Assembly: GCA_018266915.1 (NCBI GenBank) | Contig: JAFDZM010000019.1 | Location: 1-50,215, forward strand | Origin: Bacteroidota bacterium | GTDB lineage: Bacteria > Bacteroidota > Bacteroidia > Sphingobacteriales > Sphingobacteriaceae | Direction of reading: 5' to 3' | DNA: 50,215 bases | Shown here: one piece after another, positions 24,636 to 32,079 of the stretch | Layout of the letters: every line of letters starts with the position of its first letter | Numbering within the stretch: position 1 is the stretch's first letter | The notes under the pieces: generated by a model | Seen by the model: the letters and a program-made list of their open reading frames with translations, nothing else | Databases searched by the model: none | What the model was told of the DNA's origin: nothing | Made by a program: the position numbers and the translations under genes

Positions 24636-25370
24636 ATGAATAAAACCAGGTACCTAACTATCATTTTTATTGTATTTTGCGGACAAACGCTTTTTGCCCA
24701 GCGCGCGCCTGCGTGGGGTGGCAATGCCGACCAGGAAGATTATAGTTTCGGGTTTACCTTTCAGTATATCAACAGTTATTTCAAGATCGATAAAAATCCT
24801 AACTGGCGAGATCCTTATTTTGACCAGGACTTAAACAAATACACAACTTCGCCACTTACCGCAATCGGCTCAAACGGCTCCCCAGGCTTTGCAGTAAGCT
24901 TTTTATTTCGCTACCGGATTGATGAACACCTTGAAGCACGTACCACACCAGGTTTGGTTTTTGCAGACAGGTCAGTTTATTATACTTTTACCGATGCATC
25001 ACAGGATGTGACCAAGCCGGTGCAGGCTACCATGGTTGAGTTCCCGGTGTCTATCAAACTAAAATCAGATCGGGTTGATAATTATCGGGCTTATATCATG
25101 GCCGGGGTAAAGTATTCGGAAGGCATTGGTGTTAAAAGAAATCAACCTAATATTGACCCTGTTTCTGCCTTGCTGACCAATAAAAGCGGCTTTGGGTCGT
25201 ATGAAGTGGGTCTTGGAATGGATATTTATTTCGAATATTTTAAAATGACCCCTGAGATAAAATTATCCAACTCTATTGGCAATTTGTTAAACCGTGAAAA
25301 TACCCCATATGCCAACCCAATCGACAAACTTTCCTTGCACACTGTTACCTTTAGTTTGTGTTTTGAATAA
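24636..25370 (+). CDS. porT: PorT-family protein (type IX secretion/gliding)
   Basis: A 244-residue outer-membrane-type beta-barrel protein with signal peptide MNKTRYLTIIFIVFCGQTLFAQ; the start is set at the ATG at 24636. The body has alternating beta strands (FGFTFQYINSYFKI, GFAVSFLFRYRIDEHLEARTTPG, YIMAGVKYSEGIG, YEVGLGMDIYFEYFKMTPEIKLS) and ends in an aromatic C-terminal strand (LHTVTFSLCFE). Placement directly after ubiE, and the R-x-x-P-G-L-V-F motif, match PorT/SprT proteins required for T9SS function in Porphyromonas and Flavobacterium. With PorG (29616-30407) and a T9SS-signal protein nearby, a T9SS role is well supported, though its molecular action is unclear even in model species. 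Confidence 0.82.
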   Translation: MNKTRYLTIIFIVFCGQTLFAQRAPAWGGNADQEDYSFGFTFQYINSYFKIDKNPNWRDPYFDQDLNKYTTSPLTAIGSNGSPGFAVSFLFRYRIDEHLEARTTPGLVFADRSVYYTFTDASQDVTKPVQATMVEFPVSIKLKSDRVDNYRAYIMAGVKYSEGIGVKRNQPNIDPVSALLTNKSGFGSYEVGLGMDIYFEYFKMTPEIKLSNSIGNLLNRENTPYANPIDKLSLHTVTFSLCFE

Positions 25371-25496
25371 TACTGATAATCAGATATTAATATCATTAAA
25401 TCAGTCAAAATTTTAACAATTTTCAGACGTTTCCGTCAGCCTGAATTTCCCACTTTTTAAAATATTTAGCTACCTTAGTCAACGATTTACTTACCT

Positions 25497-26255
25497 ATGT
25501 CAAAAATCACACTAATAACCGGTGCCACCGCAGGGATCGGTGAGGCCTGTGCCCATGTTTTTGCCCGCGAGAGATACGATGTAATCATTACAGGCCGTCG
25601 TGCGGACCGTCTTGAAAAGTTAGCCAACCAGCTTAAGAAAGAATATAATGTCAAAGTGTTTACTTTGGAATTTGACGTGCGTAACCGAGAAGAAGTAATC
25701 AGTAAACTGGAAGCTTTGCCGGACGAATGGAAAAAGATAAATGTGTTGGTGAACAATGCCGGTTTAAGCCAGGGACTTGACCCGATACAGGACGGTAGCT
25801 ACGAGGATTGGGAAACCATGATAGATACTAATGTTAAAGGCTTGCTCTATGTCACTAAAGTAGTATCCAACTGGATGATCAGCAATGGTTTCGGGCATAT
25901 TGTTAACCTTGGGTCGATAGCGGGAAAAGAAGTATATCCAAACGGGAATGTCTATTGCGCCAGCAAGCATGCAGTTGATGCATTAAATAAAGGTATGCGG
26001 ATTGACTTATTACCCTACGGAATCAAGGTAACCGCCGTACACCCGGGAGCTGTGGAAACGGAATTTTCGGAAGTTCGTTTTAAAGGCGATAAAACCCGCG
26101 CTAAGAAAGTATACGATGGTTTTGAGCCGCTTGTAGCCAAAGATATAGCCGAAACGATCTGGTTTGTGGTGTCACGCCCGCCGCATGTTAATATCAATGA
26201 ATTAACCATTATGCCTACTGCCCAGGCAAATGCAGTGAATATTTACCGGAAGTAG
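25497..26255 (+). CDS. SDR-family NAD(P)-dependent oxidoreductase (YdfG-like)
   Basis: A 252-residue classical short-chain dehydrogenase. The cofactor loop is TGATAGIG (residues 8-15), with Arg residues after strand 2 (GRRADRLE) favouring NADP, and NNAG in LVNNAGLSQGLDP. The catalytic Tyr153 and Lys157 are in YCASK, with the Ser in LGSIAGK, and HPGAVETEF closes the active site. Overall similarity is to YdfG, which oxidises L-allo-threonine, serine and 3-hydroxy acids. It is cytoplasmic and monocistronic, preceded by TACCTTAG (one mismatch from the -7 box) ~20 nt before the ATG and followed by a GTTGTATTAGTTG repeat module. Confidence 0.92.
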   Translation: MSKITLITGATAGIGEACAHVFARERYDVIITGRRADRLEKLANQLKKEYNVKVFTLEFDVRNREEVISKLEALPDEWKKINVLVNNAGLSQGLDPIQDGSYEDWETMIDTNVKGLLYVTKVVSNWMISNGFGHIVNLGSIAGKEVYPNGNVYCASKHAVDALNKGMRIDLLPYGIKVTAVHPGAVETEFSEVRFKGDKTRAKKVYDGFEPLVAKDIAETIWFVVSRPPHVNINELTIMPTAQANAVNIYRK

Positions 26256-26602
26256 ATTTACAAATGTGCAGATGAGTAAAGTTGTAATGGTTGTAGAAGT
26301 TGTATTAGTTGAAGTGGTTAGAACATCTACAACTAATACAACCAATTTCAACCAGTATAACCAATTGTAAACTACCGGTAAAAATATCTTAAAAAGATTT
26401 AACCAATCTTAAAAATCAACTATCATAAATAGCCTATTATTGCATTTGCTGTGTATATTTTAAATAAAAATACTAAAACCAATTTTGGTTTTCAGGCTAA
26501 TTCTAACATTCAACTATTGTAAAATAAGTTTTTTATTTGCTAATATTGGGGGAATTGAATCACTCATTCACTAATTCAATAAATCACTAATTATAAGCAG
26601 AG
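26256..26602. other. 347-base non-coding gap with repeat words
   Basis: No coding frame. It holds a GTGCAGATGAGTA word at ~26266, the inverted GTTGTATTAGTTG module (26278-26368), AT-rich sequence, and a CACTCATTCACTAATTC word array (~26560-26597) that is the reverse complement of words in the nuoH-nuoI spacer. It ends 5 nt before the yqeY start. Confidence 0.7.
26278..26368. repeat. Intergenic inverted-repeat module, GTTGTATTAGTTG family (copy 3)
   Basis: The left arm holds GTTGTAATGGTTGTAGAAGT and GTTGTATTAGTTGAAGTGG. After an 8-nt spacer the right arm reads ACAACTAATACAACCAATTT and CAACCAGTATAACC, nearly the reverse complement. It lies 22 nt after the SDR stop. Confidence 0.78.
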
Positions 26603-27052
26603 ATGTCACTTACAACTCAAATAGATCAGGAAATAAAGCAGGCCATGCTGGGTAAACAGGAAGCCAGGCTGCGGGGATTACGTGCTATCAAATCGGCATT
26701 GTTATTAGCGCGCACAGAAAAAGGGGCTTCGGAAGAGATATCAAAGGAAACAGAGATCAAAGTGTTGCAAAAGCTGATCAAGCAACGTAAAGAATCAGCA
26801 GATATCTATAAGGCGCAAAACCGCGAGGACCTTTACAAAATAGAGGCAGAGGAGATGGAAGTGATTGAAGGGTTTTTGCCCAAACAAATGGATCGCGGGG
26901 AGATAGAAACTTATTTGAAGGATCTGATCAGCCGCATAGGTGCCACTTCCGTAAAAGATATGGGTAAGGTGATGGGCGCGGCCAATAAGGAGCTGGCCGG
27001 AAAGGCGGATGGCAAAACGATATCAGAAGTTGTAAAACAATTATTGGGATAA
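26603..27052 (+). CDS. yqeY: GatB/YqeY domain-containing protein
   Basis: A 149-residue cytoplasmic protein that is all YqeY domain, the helical domain also found at the C-terminus of the GatB subunit of tRNA amidotransferase. Visible features are RLRGLRAIKSALLLARTEKG, VLQKLIKQRKESADIYKAQNREDL, AEEMEVIEGFLPKQM and the C-terminal DMGKVMGAANKELAGKADG. The last is the tRNA-elbow-binding type of helix-loop found in GatB tails. Stand-alone YqeY proteins may bind tRNA, but their role is not established. It stands alone between repeat DNA and the alpha/beta hydrolase gene. Confidence 0.94.
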   Translation: MSLTTQIDQEIKQAMLGKQEARLRGLRAIKSALLLARTEKGASEEISKETEIKVLQKLIKQRKESADIYKAQNREDLYKIEAEEMEVIEGFLPKQMDRGEIETYLKDLISRIGATSVKDMGKVMGAANKELAGKADGKTISEVVKQLLG

Positions 27053-27164
27053 TTTAATCTGTATAATTGTTGCAACTCAATTTCAATAAGCTATTTTTAT
27101 AGCGAATAAAAATTCCCCTGGTAATTTTTGGGGTATTGTTTAAAACTAACTTTTATACACATAT

Positions 27165-27932
27165 ATGGATTTCGTGCTTAAAGAGGAACATGGCTTTAGT
27201 TACATCGATGAGGGCGAAGGGGAAGTATTGCTGTTGTTGCATGGCCTGATGGGCGCACTGAGCAACTGGGATGCTGTGATAAGAGATTTTAGCAAGGAAT
27301 ACCGTGTTGTTATACCTATACTGCCAATTTACGATCTGCCGCTGCTCACCACAGGGGTAAAAACACTGGCCAAGCATGTGCACCGTTTTGTTACACACAT
27401 GGGCCTTACCGATGTTACCTTGCTGGGCAACTCGCTTGGTGGCCACGTGGGGCTGATCTATTGCATTAATCATCCGCAGGTTGTGAAATCATTGGTTCTT
27501 ACGGGAAGCTCGGGCTTATATGAGAACGCTTTCGGGGGGTCTTTTCCACGCCGCGAGAGTTATGACTTTGTGAAAGAAAAAGTGGAATACACTTTTTATG
27601 ACCCTAAAGTAGCAACCAAAGATCTGGTCGACGACGTATTTCAAACAATTAACGACCGTAATCGTGTGATCAGGATTTTGGCGATGGCGAAATCGGCTAT
27701 CCGTCATAATATGGCAAAGGATTTGCACAAGATTAATATCCCCGTAGCGTTGATATGGGGTAAAAATGATAAAATTACACCTCCGGAAGTAGCAGTAGAG
27801 TTTAATCAGCTGCTGCCAAATTCGGAGTTGTACTGGATAGACCAATGCGGGCATGCGCCAATGATGGAGCATCCCGAAGAGTTTAACAGGCTGCTGAAAA
27901 CGTTTTTAGAGAAACATAAAATAAAGGTTTAA
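27165..27932 (+). CDS. Alpha/beta hydrolase
   Basis: A 255-residue cytoplasmic alpha/beta-fold hydrolase. The oxyanion motif is LLLHGLMGALSNWD (HG at residues 26-27) and the nucleophile elbow GNSLGGH has Ser90. The acid is in WGKNDKITPPE and the catalytic His in QCGHAPMMEHPEEF, so the Ser-Asp-His triad is complete. This group includes esterases and C-C bond hydrolases; the substrate is not predictable. The CBS-domain gene begins 5 nt after its stop, so the two form an operon that also precedes nadK. Confidence 0.92.
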   Translation: MDFVLKEEHGFSYIDEGEGEVLLLLHGLMGALSNWDAVIRDFSKEYRVVIPILPIYDLPLLTTGVKTLAKHVHRFVTHMGLTDVTLLGNSLGGHVGLIYCINHPQVVKSLVLTGSSGLYENAFGGSFPRRESYDFVKEKVEYTFYDPKVATKDLVDDVFQTINDRNRVIRILAMAKSAIRHNMAKDLHKINIPVALIWGKNDKITPPEVAVEFNQLLPNSELYWIDQCGHAPMMEHPEEFNRLLKTFLEKHKIKV

Positions 27933-27937
27933 CAATT

Positions 27938-28600
27938 ATGCTTGCAATCGAGCTGATATCTGATAGCATTCCACCAGCGCACACCTCCGATCCTATTCAG
28001 AAGGTGATGGAGCGCATGCTGGAATTCCGCATCAGGCACCTGCCGATTGTAAATGAACAGCAGTTTCTTGGCCTTATCTCCGATTCTGATCTTATTGAGG
28101 AAGGTGATTACCAGGCATCAATAGGTTCACTGGCATTGTCGCTGGTTAACCCCTATGTGCTGGAAGATCAGCACATTTATGATGTCATCCGCTTGTTCTA
28201 TGAGCAACAGTTGAGTATTGTACCGGTACTGGATGCTAAAAAGAATTACCTGGGACTAATCTCCATCAACACCCTTACTGAATACTTTGCCAAGCTGACC
28301 TCTGTTTCAGATCCGGGCGGTATCATCGTGCTTGAGATCGGTAATAAAAATAACTCACTGGCCCACATGGCGCAGATTGTAGAATCAGACAATGCGCAGA
28401 TCCTGAGCTCTTACGTACGCACGTTCCCCGATTCTACCCGCATGGAGGTGACACTCAAAGTAAATAAAGTGGATATTTCGGCAATTGTTGCCACGTTTAT
28501 GCGCTACGAATACGAAGTAAAAGCCACCTTCAACCACATCGACGATAACGATAATTCAAAAGATCGCTACGATTCATTGATGAATTACCTTAATCTTTAG
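27938..28600 (+). CDS. CBS-domain pair protein
   Basis: A 220-residue protein with two CBS motifs (residues ~1-60 with RIRHLPIVNEQQFLGLISDSDLI, and ~70-125 with LSIVPVLDAKKNYLGLISINTL), a pair that usually binds adenosyl nucleotides. A C-terminal ~85-residue domain (GIIVLEIGNKNNSLAHMAQIVESDNAQILS, then TRMEVTLKVNK) has the beta-alpha-beta pattern of an ACT-like fold. It probably senses an adenylate or similar ligand; the regulated partner is unknown. It starts 5 nt after the alpha/beta hydrolase gene and lies 118 nt before nadK, a neighbourhood conserved in Bacteroidota as far as I know. Confidence 0.9.
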   Translation: MLAIELISDSIPPAHTSDPIQKVMERMLEFRIRHLPIVNEQQFLGLISDSDLIEEGDYQASIGSLALSLVNPYVLEDQHIYDVIRLFYEQQLSIVPVLDAKKNYLGLISINTLTEYFAKLTSVSDPGGIIVLEIGNKNNSLAHMAQIVESDNAQILSSYVRTFPDSTRMEVTLKVNKVDISAIVATFMRYEYEVKATFNHIDDNDNSKDRYDSLMNYLNL

Positions 28601-28609
28601 ATTTGCATA

Positions 28610-28712
28610 TTCTATATTTGAATGTCGAACACCGAATTTTGAATAATGAATGTCGAAATAAATAACAGTTCACTTCGAAATTCAATATTCCGCATTCGAT
28701 ATTCATTATTAT
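28610..28712. repeat. Intergenic inverted-repeat module (GAATGTCGAA words)
   Basis: Left words TTTGAATGTCGAACACCGAA and AATAATGAATGTCGAA are answered by inverted TTCGAAATTCAATATTCCGC and ATTCGATATTCATTATT, filling the gap up to 7 nt before nadK. Confidence 0.65.
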
Positions 28713-28718
28713 ATCTCA

Positions 28719-29606
28719 ATGAAAATAGCAATCTACGGCAGGCCATTTAACGATATTTCGGTACTACCTTACATTCAGCAGGTATTTGATGTGCTTAATC
28801 AATACCAGGTTGAAATCTACCTTCATAAACAACTCGCTGATTTCCTGGAAGGAAAAATAAAAGAAGTTAAATATGAAGTTTTAAAAGACGAGAAGTTTTT
28901 ACGCAAGAACATCGACGTACTGATCACTTTAGGGGGCGATGGCACCCTGCTGGATATGGTAACCTTGATACATGATTCCGGTACGCCGGTTATTGGTATC
29001 AACTTCGGTCGTTTGGGTTTCCTGGCAAGTGTTAACAAAAACGATATTGCAGCCGCTATCTATGCCGTAGTAAACAAGGACTTTACCCTGGATAGCCGCG
29101 AACTGCTCGAAATTGATTGCGAAGGAAAAGAAAACATTTTTGGCTGTGACAATTTTGCACTGAATGATATTACCATTCACAAGCGTGACGACTCAGCGAT
29201 GATCACGACACATGCTTTCCTGGATGATGAGTTTCTGAACACTTACTGGGGCGATGGAATTATCATATCAACTTCAACCGGGTCAACAGCTTATTCGCTG
29301 AGCTGTGGCGGGCCGATCATTTTCCCGCAATCCAATAGTATTGTTGTAACTCCTATATCACCTCATAACCTTAATGTAAGACCCATCGTATTACCGGACA
29401 CCAGCGTACTTGCATTTGATGTTGAGTGCCGCAGCGCCAATTACCTGGTGTCGTGCGATTCAAGGACTACGATCATTGATAAATCAATGAAGTTTTTTAT
29501 TCGCAAGGCTGACTTTAAATTAAATCTGATCAGGTTAAGTAATGAAAGTTATTTATCCACGTTAAGGAACAAATTGTTGTGGGGATTGGATGCCCGCAAT
29601 TATTAA
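28719..29606 (+). CDS. nadK: NAD kinase
   Basis: A 295-residue cytoplasmic enzyme that phosphorylates NAD to NADP with ATP. The catalytic GGDGT motif is at residues 72-76 (VLITLGGDGTLLD), followed by GINFGRLGFLA, the conserved NDI of CDNFALNDITIHKRD and the glycine-rich DGIIISTSTGSTAYSLSCGGPI. Length is standard. It opens a long plus-strand envelope cluster; porG starts 9 nt after its stop. Confidence 0.97.
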   Translation: MKIAIYGRPFNDISVLPYIQQVFDVLNQYQVEIYLHKQLADFLEGKIKEVKYEVLKDEKFLRKNIDVLITLGGDGTLLDMVTLIHDSGTPVIGINFGRLGFLASVNKNDIAAAIYAVVNKDFTLDSRELLEIDCEGKENIFGCDNFALNDITIHKRDDSAMITTHAFLDDEFLNTYWGDGIIISTSTGSTAYSLSCGGPIIFPQSNSIVVTPISPHNLNVRPIVLPDTSVLAFDVECRSANYLVSCDSRTTIIDKSMKFFIRKADFKLNLIRLSNESYLSTLRNKLLWGLDARNY

Positions 29607-29615
29607 TTTTGATGG

Positions 29616-30407
29616 ATGCCCAAATTTGTAAGCTTTTTACTCCTTTTATTTATATCCTTTAATCTTAGCGCCCAGCAAACCTGGGAAGTGGGCATTTTTG
29701 GTGGAGGTGCAGCTTATATGGGTGACCTTAACCCCAATAACCCGGTAAAAGTAAGTGGAGGCTCGATAGGCGCTTTTGTACAACGCAATTTCGATGGTTA
29801 TTTATCAGCCAAGCTTAATTATACTTTCGGGCAGATAAGTGGTGCAGATAGCGAATCACCCAACGCACAGCAACGTTTGCGCAACCTTAGTTTTACCACA
29901 CCGCTAAATGAATTGAGCCTGATAGGGGAGTTCAACTTCTTTAAATATGTTCCCGAAGTTGGGCAAAACCGCTGGACGCCTTTTGTTTTCCTGGGTGTTG
30001 GTGTAGTGGGATATAACCCGCAGGCAGTGTACCAGGGAGAAAAATATGATTTACGGCCATTAAGAACCGAAGGCGAATCAAAACCTTATCCCAATTTTGC
30101 GCTTACGTTCCCGTATGGAGTTGGTGTTAAATATAATATCTCCGGTAAGCTGAACCTGATTCTCGATTTAGGTTACCGAAATCCATCTACCGACTATCTC
30201 GATGATGTTTCGGGCAATTATCCCAACCCAGCCAGTTTGCCAAATAGTACATCAAGAGCCCTTTCCGACCGTTCAGGCGAAGTAAACGGCGGCGTGAATA
30301 TTGGTACGCCTGGCACTCAACGCGGTGACTTGCGCCCCAAGGATACCTATATGTTCTTCGGAATAGGTATTTCTTATACATTTATTTCTTCTAAGTGCTA
30401 TTATTAG
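29616..30407 (+). CDS. porG: PorG-like/DUF6089 outer-membrane beta-barrel protein (type IX secretion)
   Basis: A 263-residue protein with signal peptide MPKFVSFLLLLFISFNLSAQQ. The mature part opens WEVGIFGGGAAYMGDLNP and continues as amphipathic beta strands (LSAKLNYTFGQISG, FTPFVFLGVGVVGYNP, TFPYGVGVKYNISGKLNLILDLGYRNP) closing with YMFFGIGISYTF, an eight-strand barrel pattern. The DUF6089 family includes PorG of the Porphyromonas T9SS, which lies beside uppS and bamA. The neighbourhood here (nadK before, uppS and bamA after) is the same except for an inserted exbD. A T9SS assembly role is therefore likely, but rests on synteny and fold. Confidence 0.82.
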   Translation: MPKFVSFLLLLFISFNLSAQQTWEVGIFGGGAAYMGDLNPNNPVKVSGGSIGAFVQRNFDGYLSAKLNYTFGQISGADSESPNAQQRLRNLSFTTPLNELSLIGEFNFFKYVPEVGQNRWTPFVFLGVGVVGYNPQAVYQGEKYDLRPLRTEGESKPYPNFALTFPYGVGVKYNISGKLNLILDLGYRNPSTDYLDDVSGNYPNPASLPNSTSRALSDRSGEVNGGVNIGTPGTQRGDLRPKDTYMFFGIGISYTFISSKCYY

Positions 30408-30446
30408 TAGCTTTTCTCTGAATTTTTAGATAATTATTCCTTTAAA

Positions 30447-30480
30447 TTTGTTTTATACAAAATTTTATTTTGTATATTTG
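30447..30480 (+). promoter_or_regulatory. Promoter with embedded palindrome upstream of exbD
   Basis: TTTG at 30447-30450 and a perfect TATATTTG at 30473-30480 are 22 nt apart, a good Bacteroidota -33/-7 pair. The stretch between and overlapping the -7 box is the palindrome TATACAAAAT-TTT-ATTTTGTATA (30454-30476), 10 bp per arm, which looks like an operator. Confidence 0.6.
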
Positions 30481-30545
30481 ATTATATCAAAACAAAATAT
30501 CTTGATATGCCAATTAACCGAATGTTTACCTAAAAACTTAAAGTC

Positions 30546-31064
30546 ATGGCCGAATTAACCACCTCCGGAAACTCAGGCAAAAAAGGAAGACGCCGTCCAT
30601 CCACACCCCGCATCGATCTTACTGCCATGGTTGATCTTGCATTCCTGCTGATCACCTTCTTTATTATGGCTACCACATTGGCGAAACCAAAGGCTATGGA
30701 GTTGGCTAAGCCTGTGAAAGAGCATCCTGAGCCAGTTCCCGAAACGCGCACAATGAGTGTTTGCCTTGGAAAAGATAACAAAGTGATGTGGTATGTAGGT
30801 ATGCCTGAAAAGCCGTTAACTGCTCCGAAATTGGTCGATTTTAGTAAAACGGGATTACGTGCAGCTCTCATAACTAAAAATAAAGAGCTGTTAAAATCAT
30901 CCGGAAAGCTGATTATCGTTATCCTGAAACCAAGCGATCACTCTGTTTATTCCAATTTCGTTACAGCATTGGATGAGCTTAATATTACCGGTATTCAAAC
31001 TTATGCTGTCGCAGATATCACCCCTAAAGATGTGGATATGCTCAAACAGCAAGGGGCTTTCTAA
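30546..31064 (+). CDS. ExbD/TolR-family biopolymer transport protein
   Basis: A 172-residue inner-membrane protein with a basic N-terminus (KKGRRRPSTPR) and one transmembrane helix (~27-46). The helix carries the proton-path aspartate of the family (Asp30 in RIDLTAMVDLAFLLITFF); a periplasmic domain of ~125 residues follows. ExbD works with ExbB and TonB to energise outer-membrane uptake, and TolR is its Tol counterpart. No exbB, tolQ or tonB lies in this window, so this is an orphan or auxiliary copy. It sits between porG and uppS, genes usually next to each other, and has its own operator-like promoter. Confidence 0.9.
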   Translation: MAELTTSGNSGKKGRRRPSTPRIDLTAMVDLAFLLITFFIMATTLAKPKAMELAKPVKEHPEPVPETRTMSVCLGKDNKVMWYVGMPEKPLTAPKLVDFSKTGLRAALITKNKELLKSSGKLIIVILKPSDHSVYSNFVTALDELNITGIQTYAVADITPKDVDMLKQQGAF

Positions 31065-31199
31065 CTAATCCTTATCATAAGTGCACTATCGCCGCCTTTC
31101 GCCCTGATTGTCCGGCGGTTTGCTTTTATAAAGGCCGTTTCCGGCTTCATTAAGCGTAATTTTTCTGTCAATTTTTCTTTTTTGAGGGATACTAAAAAA

Positions 31200-31225
31200 G
31201 TACAAAGTAAGTTTTACCTTTGTAC
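31200..31225 (+). promoter_or_regulatory. uppS promoter -7 box inside an inverted repeat
   Basis: TACCTTTG (31215-31222) matches TAnnTTTG exactly, 53 nt before the uppS ATG. It is overlapped by GTACAAAG (31200-31207) and its inverse CTTTGTAC (31218-31225), an operator-like symmetry. No clear -33 TTG at the usual spacing. Confidence 0.5.
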
Positions 31226-31275
31226 CCTGAAAAAAATGGCATAAGTTGTTGAAAGCTTGCTGAAACACGGATTCA

Positions 31276-32016
31276 ATGGGATATAAGGATCAGATTGATT
31301 TATTAAGATTACCTCAGCATATAGCTATCATTATGGATGGCAATGGGCGTTGGGCTAAGGGGAAAGGCAAATTAAGGGTATTTGGCCACCGCAATGGCGT
31401 GCAGTCTGTCCGCGACGTGGTTGAAGGCGCTGCCGAGTTGGGTATTAAATACATCACCTTATATACTTTTTCGTCCGAAAACTGGAACCGTCCCAAACTG
31501 GAGGTTTCTGCCATTATGGAATTGATGATCGCTACTATTCATAAAGAGATCAGCAACTTTATGAAGAATGGCATCCGGTTAAATGCTATCGGTGATCTGA
31601 ATATGCTTCCTGAAAAGGCCTATGCAGAGCTCACAGGGGCAATTAAAAAGACATCAGGGAATACCGGTATTACATTGACACTGGCATTGAGTTACAGTTC
31701 GCGCAGGGAAATTGTACAGGCAGCAAAGAACCTTGCAGAGAAAGTGCAGAAAGGCGAGATGAATGTTGCCGACATTGACGAAGAAACATTTGAGAATAAT
31801 TTATATACCAATGGTATGCCCGATCCAGAGCTGATGATCAGAACAAGCGGAGAGTACCGGATAAGTAACTATTTACTATGGCAAATAGCATATGCTGAAC
31901 TGTATTTTACACCAAAACTGTGGCCTGATTTCAGGCGCGAAGACCTGTTTGAGGCCATTATCGATTATCAAAAACGCGAACGCCGTTTTGGTATGATCAG
32001 CGAGCAGCTTAACTAA
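31276..32016 (+). CDS. uppS: Isoprenyl (undecaprenyl) diphosphate synthase
   Basis: A 246-residue cis-prenyltransferase that elongates farnesyl diphosphate with isopentenyl diphosphate to give the C55 lipid carrier for peptidoglycan and surface glycans. The signature IAIIMDGNGRWAKGKGK contains catalytic Asp21. YTFSSENWNRP, RIRTSGE-type LMIRTSGEYRISNYLLWQIAYAELYF and the terminal FRREDLFEAIIDYQKRERRFG are all present. Length is normal. It precedes bamA by 63 nt, and together with murI it makes this an envelope-building cluster. Confidence 0.97.
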   Translation: MGYKDQIDLLRLPQHIAIIMDGNGRWAKGKGKLRVFGHRNGVQSVRDVVEGAAELGIKYITLYTFSSENWNRPKLEVSAIMELMIATIHKEISNFMKNGIRLNAIGDLNMLPEKAYAELTGAIKKTSGNTGITLTLALSYSSRREIVQAAKNLAEKVQKGEMNVADIDEETFENNLYTNGMPDPELMIRTSGEYRISNYLLWQIAYAELYFTPKLWPDFRREDLFEAIIDYQKRERRFGMISEQLN

Positions 32017-32079
32017 ATTTTTACTTTTAACACTTTTTAACAACTGTATAAATTATTTTTAGCCCACTAAAATATTCGG

